Source: Clostridium felsineum DSM 794
GTDB lineage: Bacteria > Bacillota > Clostridia > Clostridiales > Clostridiaceae
DNA length: 64,000 nucleotides
Direction: 5' to 3'
NCBI RefSeq assembly: GCF_002006355.2
Contig: NZ_CP096981.1
Coordinates: forward strand, 124,001-188,000
How positions within the stretch are numbered: position 1 is the first letter of the stretch; every line of letters begins with the position of its first letter. The position numbers were made by a program, and so were the translations under genes. Positions 33,014 through 42,723 of the stretch are shown here, piece by piece. Under the pieces are notes generated by a model. It was given only the letters and a program-made list of their open reading frames with translations, was not told the DNA's origin and did not search any database.

Positions 33014-33415
33014 ATGAGTATTAATGGAGCTACAAAAGGAACTGAGTTTGAAAACGAAATCGAACAAAAAAAGACAGGTGAAGCACAAGGAGCAGTTTTG
33101 TATGCCTCCATGTCTTATATAGCAAGAAGTAAAGGTCTTACAGAAGTAGCAGATACCTTAATGGAAATAGCAACAGATGAGCTTAAACATGCTGCAATAT
33201 ATTCAGTATTAAATAATAAGGTTTCCCAAGATATCTTTGAAACTATTATGAAAATACAACCGGTTGAAGTTGCTGCTGAATCAAACCTTAATGAATTTTC
33301 AGAGAAACTTCAAGCAATTGGAACTGATGTTTCACAAGTAATTACATCCATTGCAAAAGATGAAGCAAGACATGGTGAGAAATTAAAACATCTGATAGAC
33401 ATATTGAAAAAATAA
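33014..33415 (+). CDS. Rubrerythrin-type ferritin-like protein (no rubredoxin domain)
   Basis: 133 residues forming a four-helix bundle. Metal-binding Glu/His motifs are GEAQGAVLYASMSYIA (first helix), ATDELKHA and AKDEARHGEKL. The C-terminal rubredoxin part of classical rubrerythrin is absent. Such proteins reduce peroxide in anaerobes with outside electron donors. GGAGG precedes the ATG; a hairpin terminator follows. Confidence 0.85.
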   Translation: MSINGATKGTEFENEIEQKKTGEAQGAVLYASMSYIARSKGLTEVADTLMEIATDELKHAAIYSVLNNKVSQDIFETIMKIQPVEVAAESNLNEFSEKLQAIGTDVSQVITSIAKDEARHGEKLKHLIDILKK

Positions 33416-33423
33416 ATTATTTA

Positions 33424-33472
33424 AAAGTAAAAAATCTATGCTAAAATTAAAAGCATAGTTTTTTTACTTTTT
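33424..33472 (+). terminator. Terminator after the ferritin-like gene
   Basis: AAAGTAAAAAATCTATGC pairs with GCATAGTTTTTTTACTTT around an A-rich loop. Confidence 0.75.
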
Positions 33473-33489
33473 ACAGAACTATTCTATCT

Positions 33490-33798
33490 TTATAAATTAT
33501 TATCCTTAAACCATTCATCAGCTCCAGGATTAATATAATGCGGTAAAATTTCTATAACATGATATTCTTGTATCCCAGAAGTTTTAAGAGGATCATTAGC
33601 TAAATAGGCTTCTATTTTTTGGAGTGATCCCCCTTTCATAATGGATATGCCTCCACTATTATCTCCTTTAACTCCTGAAACCAGAGTTAATCCAATCTCC
33701 ACTGCATTTTTAGAAGAATATTCTACATGTTTTCTCAGAATATCATCATTCATAGCAGCTTGATTTTTCATTACACCTTCCACAATAAAATATTTCAC
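33490..33798 (-). CDS. YciI-like protein
   Basis: 102 residues with a dimeric alpha-beta barrel pattern: KYFIVEGVMKNQ, a helix DDILRKHVEYSSKNAVE, GLTLVSGV and LANDPLKTSGIQEYHVIEI. YciI-like proteins are mostly uncharacterised small enzymes. GTG 33798 is chosen because GGAGGG ends 7 bases before it. Confidence 0.7.
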   Translation of the reverse strand: MKYFIVEGVMKNQAAMNDDILRKHVEYSSKNAVEIGLTLVSGVKGDNSGGISIMKGGSLQKIEAYLANDPLKTSGIQEYHVIEILPHYINPGADEWFKDNNL

Positions 33799-33868
33799 TT
33801 TACTTCCCTCCATTATATAAATACTCTTTATAGTATTTTATATAATAGCCCATAATATACTAAGCTTT

Positions 33869-34615
33869 CTACATCGGACATTGATAACGAACCTTACCAA
33901 CACTGCTTTTACCATACTCAATAGCACTTGTAGGACATTTGCAAATACATGCCATACAGTGAGTACACTTATTTCCCCAGACAGGCTTTTTTTCCTTCAG
34001 CTGTATATTATTAAGGGGACATTCCTTTACACATACTCCACAACCCACACATTTATTATCTGCTGTAAATTTATGTGCTTTTACAAAAAATGAATAAAAT
34101 AATGTATTTACAAGAAAACTGTTCAAGCCACCAACAAGGTTACTCTTCACTTTGGGAAATGAATTTCCTTCTTTAATAATACTTGCAGCCTTATTAATTA
34201 CAGGATTTGCATTTTCAATGATCTGCCTTGCAACAGCTTCCTTGGGTGCATCATACATGGCAATATAATTTTCTGGCATAACAATGCTAGTTAACCCCAT
34301 ATACCTTAATTCTTTTCTTTTACATAGTTGTTTTATATCTTTCTCAGCGTTTCCAATACTTACACCACAATTCATAACAAAATAGGTATTTACGTCACCT
34401 TTAAATTTTGTTTTATCAATCCATTCTTCTACTATTCTTGGAATCCTCCATGCGTAAGTTGGCACCACAAAAATCAGCCTATCATCTACATTTATTTCTG
34501 ATACATCATTTCCTTTAATTTTTTCGTTTATTGAAATAAGCCTATCTCCTATAGACTTTGATATCTGTTTAGCAATATAAGCGCTATTTCCTGTCCCTGT
34601 AAAATATAAAATCAT
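33869..34615 (-). CDS. EFR1-type flavodoxin-ferredoxin fusion
   Basis: 248 residues. The flavodoxin-like N-terminus binds FMN (YFTGTGNSAYIAKQI, then VVPTYAWRIPRIVEEWI). The C-terminus has two 4Fe-4S motifs, CVGCGVCVKECP and CTHCMACICKCP (about 191-225). It is a cytoplasmic electron carrier of anaerobes; its partners are not known. It has an AAGGTAG site and is transcribed alone. Confidence 0.9.
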   Translation of the reverse strand: MILYFTGTGNSAYIAKQISKSIGDRLISINEKIKGNDVSEINVDDRLIFVVPTYAWRIPRIVEEWIDKTKFKGDVNTYFVMNCGVSIGNAEKDIKQLCKRKELRYMGLTSIVMPENYIAMYDAPKEAVARQIIENANPVINKAASIIKEGNSFPKVKSNLVGGLNSFLVNTLFYSFFVKAHKFTADNKCVGCGVCVKECPLNNIQLKEKKPVWGNKCTHCMACICKCPTSAIEYGKSSVGKVRYQCPM

Positions 34616-34719
34616 TAAAATCTACCTTTCCTATTCCTTCATTATTTCACAAACTGATTACATATAAGTATAAAAAAAATTCATGTTAAAAAACAAATAA
34701 ATTTTACATAATTTTTTAT

Positions 34720-35388
34720 TTACTGAGAAATACAATTATTTTTAAATAAGCATGCAATTAAAGCTGTTGCAATGGGAAAGCTTATACCAAAAAGCACAAA
34801 CTCTATAGGCATAGATGAAATTTTTAGTATACCTTGAAAAAATGCTATAATACCTAAAATACCATTGACAATGAAAATCCACTTTATGACTAACTTAGTC
34901 TTGCTTCCATTAAATACAGGTGCTAAAAACAAAAGTGCAATATTAAGGAAAGTATAGCCTAAAATTTCAATAGACCAAAATAATGAATCTGGATTCCCAA
35001 AGGCAAAAGCTGTAAATCCATTAACGTCACCATTTTCTATAGATAATCGAATAGAACTCATCTGTAAATAACAATTCATTGTGATTTGTCCAACACATAT
35101 TACTGTAAAAATTAAGGCTAAAAAACATAAAAAATGATTCCTGTTTTTAGTTTTATAATATAGACTAATAACTAAGATAAGAAACGAAAGCGCCAATAAT
35201 AAGCATGGAACTGTGAATATAAATATTGGTACAGAAGTATAATCTAGTTTGTATTGAGATATACCCTTCCAATCTAGATCTAAAGGAATTAAGGTTGCTA
35301 CTAAAAACATTAAAGAAAAAATAGTAGCAAAGGTTGAAGACCAAAAACCCAAACGCTGAACTAAATTATTTTTGTTGCTTTTTTCCAT
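34720..35388 (-). CDS. Six-helix membrane protein, DUF998-like
   Basis: 222 residues with six predicted membrane helices and no catalytic motif seen. LGFWSSTFATIFSLMFLVAT and a Trp-Lys-Gly loop after helix 1 recall uncharacterised DUF998-type proteins. ATG 35388 follows TAGGAGAT. Stands alone between two convergently or divergently placed genes. Confidence 0.65.
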   Translation of the reverse strand: MEKSNKNNLVQRLGFWSSTFATIFSLMFLVATLIPLDLDWKGISQYKLDYTSVPIFIFTVPCLLLALSFLILVISLYYKTKNRNHFLCFLALIFTVICVGQITMNCYLQMSSIRLSIENGDVNGFTAFAFGNPDSLFWSIEILGYTFLNIALLFLAPVFNGSKTKLVIKWIFIVNGILGIIAFFQGILKISSMPIEFVLFGISFPIATALIACLFKNNCISQ

Positions 35389-35543
35389 AATACTATCTCC
35401 TATTTTATTTCTGAAATACACATCCATATTTAATATAATGTATTCCTTGTATAATATTACAACATTAAACTATAAGTTCTTCCAATTTTATATTAGTATA
35501 GTATTATTGGTTTAAAGAATTTTTTTATAAAGGTGGCGGAAAA

Positions 35544-36446
35544 ATGACATTACAACAATTAAAATATGCAATTAAAATTTCAAATTGTGGTTCAATTAAT
35601 ATTGCAGCAAATAAACTTTTTATTACTCAACCTAGTCTTTCTAATGCTATTAAAGAACTAGAACGTGAATTAAATATAAGCATTTTTGAGAGAACAAATC
35701 GTGGAGTTAGCGTTACAACTGCCGGAGCCGAATTTTTAGGCTATGCTCGGCAAGTAGTAGAACAAGCAGAACTATTAGAAAAAAAATACTTTAATAAAAA
35801 ACCTTGGCCGCAGCATTTTTCTGTATCCACTCAGCATTATGCTTTTTCTGTAAATGCCTTTGTTGATTTGATAAAAGAATATGGAAATGATGAATATGAA
35901 TTTAGTTTAAGAGAAACAAAAACTTATGAAATTATTGATGATGTAAAAAATCTTAGAAGTGAAATAGGAATTTTATATTTAAATGAATTTAATTCGAAAA
36001 TTTTAAACAAACTATTTAAGGAAAGTAATCTGAAATTTACTAAGTTATTTGTGGCAAAACCACATGTTTTTATTAGCAAAAGTAATCCTCTTTCAAAGAA
36101 AAGTGAGGTTGCTATTCAGGATTTAGAAGACTATCCTTATCTATGCTTTGAACAAGGAGAATATAATTCCTTCCACTTTTCTGAAGAAATACTAAGCACC
36201 CTTTCACATAAAAAAACCATTAGAGTCAGCGATAGAGCTACACTTTTTAACCTCTTAATTGGTCTAAATGGGTATACTATTTCAACAGGAATTTTAAGCT
36301 CTGATTTAAATGGAGATGACATTATAGCTGTGCCTTTAGCTGCTGATGAAGCAATAACTGTGGGCTTTATTTCACATAAAAGCATATCCCTTAGTAACCT
36401 AGCGAAGATTTATATTGATGCTTTACATAAAGCAATTTTGATATAG
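35544..36446 (+). CDS. LysR-family regulator
   Basis: 300 residues. The HTH at 1-60 (GSINIAANKLFITQPSLSNAI) is followed by a substrate-binding-like effector domain. Lies 97 bases upstream of the MetE-like gene on the same strand, as MetR-type or CysB-type regulators often do. The dyad at 36464-36489 between them is a likely binding site. AAAGGTGG precedes the ATG. Confidence 0.85.
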   Translation: MTLQQLKYAIKISNCGSINIAANKLFITQPSLSNAIKELERELNISIFERTNRGVSVTTAGAEFLGYARQVVEQAELLEKKYFNKKPWPQHFSVSTQHYAFSVNAFVDLIKEYGNDEYEFSLRETKTYEIIDDVKNLRSEIGILYLNEFNSKILNKLFKESNLKFTKLFVAKPHVFISKSNPLSKKSEVAIQDLEDYPYLCFEQGEYNSFHFSEEILSTLSHKKTIRVSDRATLFNLLIGLNGYTISTGILSSDLNGDDIIAVPLAADEAITVGFISHKSISLSNLAKIYIDALHKAILI

Positions 36447-36463
36447 TTTTAAGCTATAGCGAG

Positions 36464-36489
36464 TTATAGTTCTTTAGCTTTAACTATAA
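36464..36489. promoter_or_regulatory. Dyad upstream of the MetE-like gene
   Basis: TTATAGTT (36464-36471) and AACTATAA (36482-36489) are perfect 8-base arms with a 10-base spacer, the T-N11-A style of LysR boxes. Confidence 0.5.
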
Positions 36490-36543
36490 TGCCGATTTTC
36501 TGTTATTATGAATTTAGAATAAAGATGATGGGAGATAGATATT

Positions 36544-37656
36544 ATGAAAGTTAACGCACCTTTTAGGTATGATATTGTAGGAAGTTTTTTAAGACCTAGT
36601 GCTTTAAAAAAAGCAAGAAGTGAATATAAAGCTGGAAAAATTACAAAAGAAGAATTGAAAACCGTTGAAGACCTTGCAATTATAACTTTAATTGAGAAAC
36701 AAAAAAAGGCTGGACTAAAAACTATAACTGATGGTGAATTTAGAAGAAGCTCTTGGCATCTTGATTTTATGTGGGCATTTAATGGTGTAGGTCATTCAAA
36801 AACAGAAAAAGGTATACCCTTTAATGGCGAACCTGCACTAATTGACGATACTTTTCTTACTGGTAAGGTGTCTATAGAAAACCATCCATTTGTAGAGCAC
36901 TTTAAATTTGTAAAACAATTTGAGGATGAAAATACTGTAGCACGTCAGACTATACCTGCACCTGCACAATTCTTATTTCAAATGATTACACCAGATAATA
37001 TTAAAGGCACAAAGGCTATTTATACTGATGAAGAAGAATTAATTAAGGATATTGCAAAAGCCTATACAAAAGTAATAAAGGATTTATATGACGTAGGCTG
37101 CAGAAACATTCAATTTGATGATTGTACCTTTGGAGTGTGTGTTGATCCTAATGCTTGTTTTATTTTGGGAACAGATGAAAAAGGCCTTCAAGAAAACATT
37201 GAAAAATTAATTAGAATCAACAATCTTGTAATTGAAGAAAAGCCAGAGGATTTAGTAATTAACACTCACATTTGTCGTGGAAATTTTCATTCTACTTGGG
37301 CTTGCACTGGAGGTTACAACAGAGTAGCAAAGGATTTATTCGCAAAAGAAAATGTAAATGCCTTTTATTTAGAATTTGACGATGAACGTTCAGGCGGTTT
37401 TGAACCTTTAAAATATGTAAGTTCTGATAAAAAGGTTGTTTTGGGTCTTATAACCACAAAAGCAAAAGAGCTTGAAAATAAAGAAGCTCTTATAAAAAGA
37501 ATTAATGAAGCTGCAAAATACATTCCTTTAGAGCGCTTATGTCTTAGTCCTCAATGTGGTTTTGCATCTACAGAAGAAGGAAATAAACTTACAGAAGAAG
37601 ATCAGTGGGCTAAAATTAAATTAGTTATAGAAATAGCAAAAGAAGTGTGGAAATAG
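36544..37656 (+). CDS. YxjG/YxjH-type cobalamin-independent methionine synthase-like protein
   Basis: 370 residues corresponding to the C-terminal half of MetE: DIVGSFLRP, TDGEFRRSSWHLDFMW, IQFDDCTFGVC and zinc ligands in NTHICRGNFHS and LSPQCGFAS. The short forms probably transfer a methyl group to a thiol, in methionine recycling or from methylated amines; the true substrate is open. GGGAGA precedes the ATG. The stop codon lies in the terminator stem. Confidence 0.85.
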   Translation: MKVNAPFRYDIVGSFLRPSALKKARSEYKAGKITKEELKTVEDLAIITLIEKQKKAGLKTITDGEFRRSSWHLDFMWAFNGVGHSKTEKGIPFNGEPALIDDTFLTGKVSIENHPFVEHFKFVKQFEDENTVARQTIPAPAQFLFQMITPDNIKGTKAIYTDEEELIKDIAKAYTKVIKDLYDVGCRNIQFDDCTFGVCVDPNACFILGTDEKGLQENIEKLIRINNLVIEEKPEDLVINTHICRGNFHSTWACTGGYNRVAKDLFAKENVNAFYLEFDDERSGGFEPLKYVSSDKKVVLGLITTKAKELENKEALIKRINEAAKYIPLERLCLSPQCGFASTEEGNKLTEEDQWAKIKLVIEIAKEVWK

Positions 37657-37682
37657 GAAAATCCCTATTTTCACACTCCTTA
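37647..37682. terminator. Bidirectional terminator
   Basis: GTGTGGAAATAGG pairs with CCTATTTTCACAC around AAAATC, between the convergent MetE-like and metalloprotease genes. Part of the left arm is MetE-like coding sequence. Confidence 0.75.
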
Positions 37683-37683
37683 A

Positions 37684-39756
37684 TTATTTACCGAATACCT
37701 TCCACTCAAGTATTCCTGTAGAAGAACTGCCCTTTGATGTCATTTGTATTGCAATAGCATTTGTTGTTACTGGTGTAAATGTAGTAGTGTTATATTTATT
37801 AATTTCTGTGCCTAAACCTTTTGCATTTTGTACATACTGCCATGCACTACCATCCCAATATAATACTTGATATGAAGCTGGTACATCTATACCTTGTCCA
37901 TCCTTAAACCAATAAACATCAGTGCTTGATATGGTAAATTGCTTATTAAATTGATATTGTACCCACTGCGTACCTGTTTTTGGCCAATTTCCATAAACAG
38001 CAGCACTTCTATCATTTGAGCTTGTTGGCTCTTTTCCATCATTTAAAGCACTTATGCTTTCCCAATCAGATACGTAAGAGCTTGAAGCTGTAGCTTGTGG
38101 TGCTATATTTTTATATGGATTATCTATAACTGTACCACCTTGTACAAAAGTCATATCATTTCCTAAACTGCTAATTCCTGAAATATTTAAACCTGAAGCT
38201 GATCCATTCCACCATTTAGAGTTTGGAAGAGTTGTATCCCCAAAGGAATCTCTATAACCTGCTCTGAATAAATCTTCACTGTCTCCACCATTTACATTTT
38301 TCTCTAAATCAAATCTTCCATCAGCTTGTTCAAGTGATACTAAATAGTGATTAGCTGCTGTCATAGCATTTTTAGAATTATCTCCATTTTCATCTACATG
38401 CCAAACAGCTAAGCCTGCATCTGGAGCACTAGCGTATCTACCTGTTTTTTGAATATTTTCTATCAAGTAATATTCTTTAGGATTACTTCCTGACCATTTA
38501 TAACAGTATTGATTTCCAGTTCCATTTGTTTGTGCATCAAATTTAGTTCCGCTTGGATAAGTATTCATGCTTATTGGAGTATTCCAACCAGACATAACAT
38601 TTCTGCAATATGGATCTGGTGGAATAGGATTTTTTTCGTCATCAGCTCCGCTCATTAGGCTGTAGCCTCCAGTACCCTCAGAATCTCCATCATAATCGTA
38701 AAGGTCTGGATACCCATAAATCATATGTCCACTTTCATGACAAATTGTATAAATAGATAAGTCATTTCCTATGTCCGACATTTCATATTTTTGTATTTTA
38801 ACACCGTTTATACTGTCTTGACCCTCGTACCAAGATTGATGTGGCCATAAACCCTTTGCCCAACCTGCATCAGCTGTACCTGCATAAAGAATGTTAACAG
38901 CTTTGGCATAACCATTTGAATCTGTAGTTATCTTAGACATATCAATACCTGAAGCTTTAAGCCAATCAAAAACCTCATTTGCTAGCTCATCTGACTTAGC
39001 ATAGCTTCCTGTAGCTTCATTGATATCATCATAATAAGATTTAGGATGCTTTGCTCTATAAAAACCAATTACATTATTTGTATAAGTAAGCTTTCCTCCA
39101 GATACATCATAATAGAAATCTCTTATAGAACCATTATTACCATAGCCTGTATAATTTACTCCATTAAAGAAATTATTTATATCTGCTTTCGATATAGCAC
39201 TTTGCTGATCTGAAAAATCAACTAATACAGCTAGTCCATTTACATTGGTTAAATTAGATGCCTTTATTTTAGACTCCAATAATGCATTGATACTAGACTT
39301 ATTTTCCGTTGCTGCTTTAGGGCTATATTCCATTCCATGAAGTTTTTCTCTTACCTTATTAGCCTTGCTTTCCATTGCAGCCTTTGTTATTTTTAAATGC
39401 TTTTGAAGCTTACCCTTAATTCCTGAATTATCAGGTTTAACTGCAATTTTCATATCACCTAGTGTATTATTATTTTTATACACTGCTCCAGTTGAAACAT
39501 AATCAGTTTTGTCTGCATTTAATTTTGCATAGCAAATCCAACCATTTTTGTCACGGCAAAGAGTATATCCGTCTAAGCTTTCTATCTGTTCATAATATTC
39601 GTCACCTGTAACCAAAACTTGTACCTTGTTTCCATCTGGTTGTCTTAATTCATGTTTTTGGTTGTGAACTGGAGCTGCTAGAACTCCTGTACTAAGAACA
39701 CTATAAGTTACTGCTATCACCACTGCGGATGTTAGATATTTAATTATTTTCGACAT
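37684..39756 (-). CDS. Secreted M6-family metalloprotease with C-terminal discoidin domain
   Basis: 690 residues. The signal peptide ends near LSTGVLAA (27). A propeptide follows to about 165, then the catalytic domain with the zinc motif HESGH at 340-344 and the downstream GYPDLYDYDG of immune-inhibitor-A-type M6 proteases. Residues about 565-690 (NIAPQATASSSYVSDWESIS, ending ILEWKVFGK) are an F5/8-type carbohydrate-binding domain. It is secreted to digest protein. GGGGG precedes the ATG. An M6-like protease is also, from memory, encoded on pSOL1. Confidence 0.9.
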   Translation of the reverse strand: MSKIIKYLTSAVVIAVTYSVLSTGVLAAPVHNQKHELRQPDGNKVQVLVTGDEYYEQIESLDGYTLCRDKNGWICYAKLNADKTDYVSTGAVYKNNNTLGDMKIAVKPDNSGIKGKLQKHLKITKAAMESKANKVREKLHGMEYSPKAATENKSSINALLESKIKASNLTNVNGLAVLVDFSDQQSAISKADINNFFNGVNYTGYGNNGSIRDFYYDVSGGKLTYTNNVIGFYRAKHPKSYYDDINEATGSYAKSDELANEVFDWLKASGIDMSKITTDSNGYAKAVNILYAGTADAGWAKGLWPHQSWYEGQDSINGVKIQKYEMSDIGNDLSIYTICHESGHMIYGYPDLYDYDGDSEGTGGYSLMSGADDEKNPIPPDPYCRNVMSGWNTPISMNTYPSGTKFDAQTNGTGNQYCYKWSGSNPKEYYLIENIQKTGRYASAPDAGLAVWHVDENGDNSKNAMTAANHYLVSLEQADGRFDLEKNVNGGDSEDLFRAGYRDSFGDTTLPNSKWWNGSASGLNISGISSLGNDMTFVQGGTVIDNPYKNIAPQATASSSYVSDWESISALNDGKEPTSSNDRSAAVYGNWPKTGTQWVQYQFNKQFTISSTDVYWFKDGQGIDVPASYQVLYWDGSAWQYVQNAKGLGTEINKYNTTTFTPVTTNAIAIQMTSKGSSSTGILEWKVFGK

Positions 39757-40177
39757 TTAAAATCCCCCTTATAAGACAAAAAAGAATTACAAACGCAATA
39801 TGTCAATGGCTAGCTTAACATATTGTAACTTGTAAGTACTTACACATCAGAAATAAGTGTAAAAACAGTATACCATGTAAGTTTTAAAAATTACAATTTT
39901 CGATAAAGCTGTATACTTATAATATCTCTTCATAATTACAAATTTCTATTAAATATGTCATATTACTCAATAAATTGGAATTCTGCGTAATATTATAAAA
40001 TACATAAATGTAAAAACTTTACTTAAATATAGTATTTTCAAGGGATCTCACTAATAAATATTTCTACTTTTTAAAATACGTCCTAATTTTTTACATACAT
40101 TTAATGAGGGGTATAGCTAATAAATATTAACTATACCCCTCATACTAATTTGTATAATCTATTTCATAATGAATTAT
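39757..40177. other. Intergenic region, 421 bases
   Basis: No gene seen. CAATATGT (39796-39803) and ACATATTG (39818-39825) form an inverted repeat just upstream of the metalloprotease, possibly an operator. 40104-40116 and 40131-40143 form a 13-base perfect hairpin near the end of the glycosyltransferase gene. The rest is A/T-rich spacer. Confidence 0.6.
40104..40143 (-). terminator. Hairpin after the glycosyltransferase gene
   Basis: ATGAGGGGTATAG pairs perfectly with CTATACCCCTCAT around 14 bases. The U-tail on the minus strand is poor (TTAAATG). Confidence 0.5.
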
Positions 40178-41434
40178 CTAAAAGCTTTTTTTATCAGCTA
40201 GCTTTCTTCCCCTATTGCTTTTTATAAATAAAATAGCGCTTTCTAAAGCATTACAGAAAAAATAAATTGCTATAAATATTAGGGGAAAAGAATAACGCGG
40301 CTGACCCTCTGTTACAAAATATACACTGGTAAACATATAGAATAAAATCAAACCATAAATATCATATGCTTTTAGACTGTTTTTAGCAATTAAATTATAT
40401 ATTGTTTTTATGCTGCAAATAATTATTGAAATAACCGCCAAAGCAAACACTATAATTTTAATATCATTTGCCAAAATCCCTAAGATTAATTGAATATTAG
40501 TACTTAAACCAGCACCATACAAACTATAACTTATGTCACTACAACTAAAATAGGTATTGAGTATTCTTTTAAAACCTAACACTATAAACTGTTTAGGATG
40601 CGATATTATCCATTTTTTCGCAGCAGTACTTAACATTTTATTTTTTTGTGTTTCATTTGCTTTTATATAGCTTTTCTTTTTTACAATTGAATTTTCAACA
40701 TTATTAGCATCCATCCATAATCCATAATGATTTTGTGAATTATTATTTATATAAAGCACAATACCACTATTGTTAGAGATAAATGTAAGCTGACCCATAA
40801 GCTTCGTATTTCTATAAATCCACGGTGCAAGACATATCATGCTTATAACTAATATTAAAATACCATGCTTTAATGCATTTAAAAGTCTCTTCTTCATTAC
40901 TAATTCTAATATAAATACTGCAAAGAAAAATAAAATAAAAAATGGCTTTATCATCGCACTTGCTGCTGTAAGAATACCAAGCATAATATACTTATATTTA
41001 ATATCACTAAAGTATATTAGAGTTATTAAAAGAAGTACTGTAGTAAATATAATTTCTGTTCCAGTAATACTGTTGTAAAAAATATTGTTAGGGAAAACAA
41101 CAAATATTGTATAAATTATTTTCCTCTTTTTTTCATTTATATTGACCTTATTTAGCACCTTATATAATATAAAGTAATTCAAGACTGTTAGAACTATATT
41201 AAAAAGCTTGGCTACAATTAAGTTACCTCCAAAAATTTTATACACAAATCCTAATAATATAGAATATCCTACTGACGTGTATGTATTTCCCCATACACCA
41301 CCATTTGCTATTTGTTTTGCAAGTTCATTATAATACTGAAAATCAGAATAAGGCTGAGTTTTCACTAATATAACCCATATTAAACTTAATAATATTCCTA
41401 GCATCCCTACATACATATAATACTTTTTCTTCAT
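40178..41434 (-). CDS. Membrane glycosyltransferase, GT39/ArnT-like
   Basis: 418 residues with about ten membrane helices. The first extracellular loop carries YSDFQYYNELAKQIANGGVW, the Asp-containing motif of polyprenyl-phosphate-sugar transferases of the PMT/ArnT type. It would move a sugar from a lipid carrier to a surface acceptor, identity unknown. Start ATG 41434 has a GGAGAA site. Monocistronic. Confidence 0.75.
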   Translation of the reverse strand: MKKKYYMYVGMLGILLSLIWVILVKTQPYSDFQYYNELAKQIANGGVWGNTYTSVGYSILLGFVYKIFGGNLIVAKLFNIVLTVLNYFILYKVLNKVNINEKKRKIIYTIFVVFPNNIFYNSITGTEIIFTTVLLLITLIYFSDIKYKYIMLGILTAASAMIKPFFILFFFAVFILELVMKKRLLNALKHGILILVISMICLAPWIYRNTKLMGQLTFISNNSGIVLYINNNSQNHYGLWMDANNVENSIVKKKSYIKANETQKNKMLSTAAKKWIISHPKQFIVLGFKRILNTYFSCSDISYSLYGAGLSTNIQLILGILANDIKIIVFALAVISIIICSIKTIYNLIAKNSLKAYDIYGLILFYMFTSVYFVTEGQPRYSFPLIFIAIYFFCNALESAILFIKSNRGRKLADKKSF

Positions 41435-41719
41435 AATATTCTCTTCTCCTGACTGTAAGTTTCATGTATTCTAAAACCAATTATTTCATAAATGGTAAAT
41501 TATATCAAATTACTTTTTCGCTAAAATTCTCAAATTACCAAAGATATTATTTAATACTGCCTTTTATATTAATAATAAAGTTTTATTATTAGTTCTAAGT
41601 CCAATTATCTACCCTACATCAATCATTACAAAAATGTACTCTACTATAATTCCTTTAATAAATATTTAAGCATTGTTTATACTATTAATTAAAGTGCAAT
41701 AAAAAGGAGATAAAAATTA

Positions 41720-42607
41720 ATGAATAAAATTCAATTGACTCGCATGAATAAAGGTGATGGCTTTATTGCCGCACTAGACCAAAGCGGCGGCAGTACTCCA
41801 AAAGCATTACTTCAGTATGGAATTAAAGAAAATAGCTACTCTAACGAGGAGGAAATGTTCAATTTAGTTCATGAAATGAGAACACGTATTATAAAAAGTC
41901 CGCCCTTCAATTCAGATTATATTTTAGGTGCTATTTTATTTGAAAACACAATGCAGCGTACTATTGATGGAAAATATACAGCTGATTATCTCTGGGAAGA
42001 GAAAAACATAGTACCTTTTCTAAAAATCGATAAAGGCTTAGCTGCGACTCAAAATGGTGTGCAGCTTATGAAGCCTATAGACAATTTAGATAATATTTTA
42101 GATGCTGCCCTAGAAAAAAATATATTTGGAACAAAAATGCGTTCATTTATTAAAGAGCCAAATCTTGAAGGAATAAAAACGATTGTAGACCAGCAATTTG
42201 AAATTGGCATAAAAATCGCATCAAAGGGCTTAGTTCCAATCCTTGAGCCAGAGATTGATATTAATAGTGGTTATAAAGAAAGAGCAGAAAATATTTTAAA
42301 GGATGAAATACTAAAGCACTTAAACACGCTTGATGATGAAACAAAAATAATGCTTAAAATCTCAATACCAACTGAAGATAATTTTTATAGTGATTTAATG
42401 AAAGATCCTCATATTGTAAGGGTAGTAGCTTTATCTGGAGGTTATAGTAGAGAACAGGCAAATGCTAAATTATCTCGTAACTCTGGTTTAATTGCTAGCT
42501 TTTCTCGTGCCTTATCCGAAGACTTAAGTATGAATCAAAGTGAAGAAGAATTTAATAAAACCTTAGGTGACTCAATTAAGGAAATTTATAAAGCATCAAT
42601 AAAATAA
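41720..42607 (+). CDS. fda: Fructose-bisphosphate aldolase, class I
   Basis: 295 residues: GFIAALDQSGGSTPKALLQY opens the protein, the Schiff-base lysine region reads FLKIDKGL, and KMRSFIKEPN follows. It splits fructose 1,6-bisphosphate to two triose phosphates without a metal. This short bacterial class I form is like the one I recall on pSOL1. AAGGAGA precedes the ATG. A terminator follows; transcribed alone. Confidence 0.92.
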   Translation: MNKIQLTRMNKGDGFIAALDQSGGSTPKALLQYGIKENSYSNEEEMFNLVHEMRTRIIKSPPFNSDYILGAILFENTMQRTIDGKYTADYLWEEKNIVPFLKIDKGLAATQNGVQLMKPIDNLDNILDAALEKNIFGTKMRSFIKEPNLEGIKTIVDQQFEIGIKIASKGLVPILEPEIDINSGYKERAENILKDEILKHLNTLDDETKIMLKISIPTEDNFYSDLMKDPHIVRVVALSGGYSREQANAKLSRNSGLIASFSRALSEDLSMNQSEEEFNKTLGDSIKEIYKASIK

Positions 42608-42611
42608 ATAA

Positions 42612-42647
42612 AAAATGCGTATCACACCTTGATGCGTATTTTTTATT
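42612..42647 (+). terminator. Terminator after the aldolase gene
   Basis: AAAAAATGCGTATCA pairs with TGATGCGTATTTTTT (two G-U), ending in a T-run. Confidence 0.8.
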
Positions 42648-42723
42648 ACTATATATTACTTGTAAATTTAGCACTTATTTTGTCGATAATCTTATATAAA
42701 CTAAATCAAGGAGGATAGAATTT

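Noticed and set aside
36447..36543. SAM or T-box riboswitch before the MetE-like gene
   Set aside because: The leader is under 100 bases, with no T-box AGGGUGG or SAM core; only a LysR-style dyad is present.
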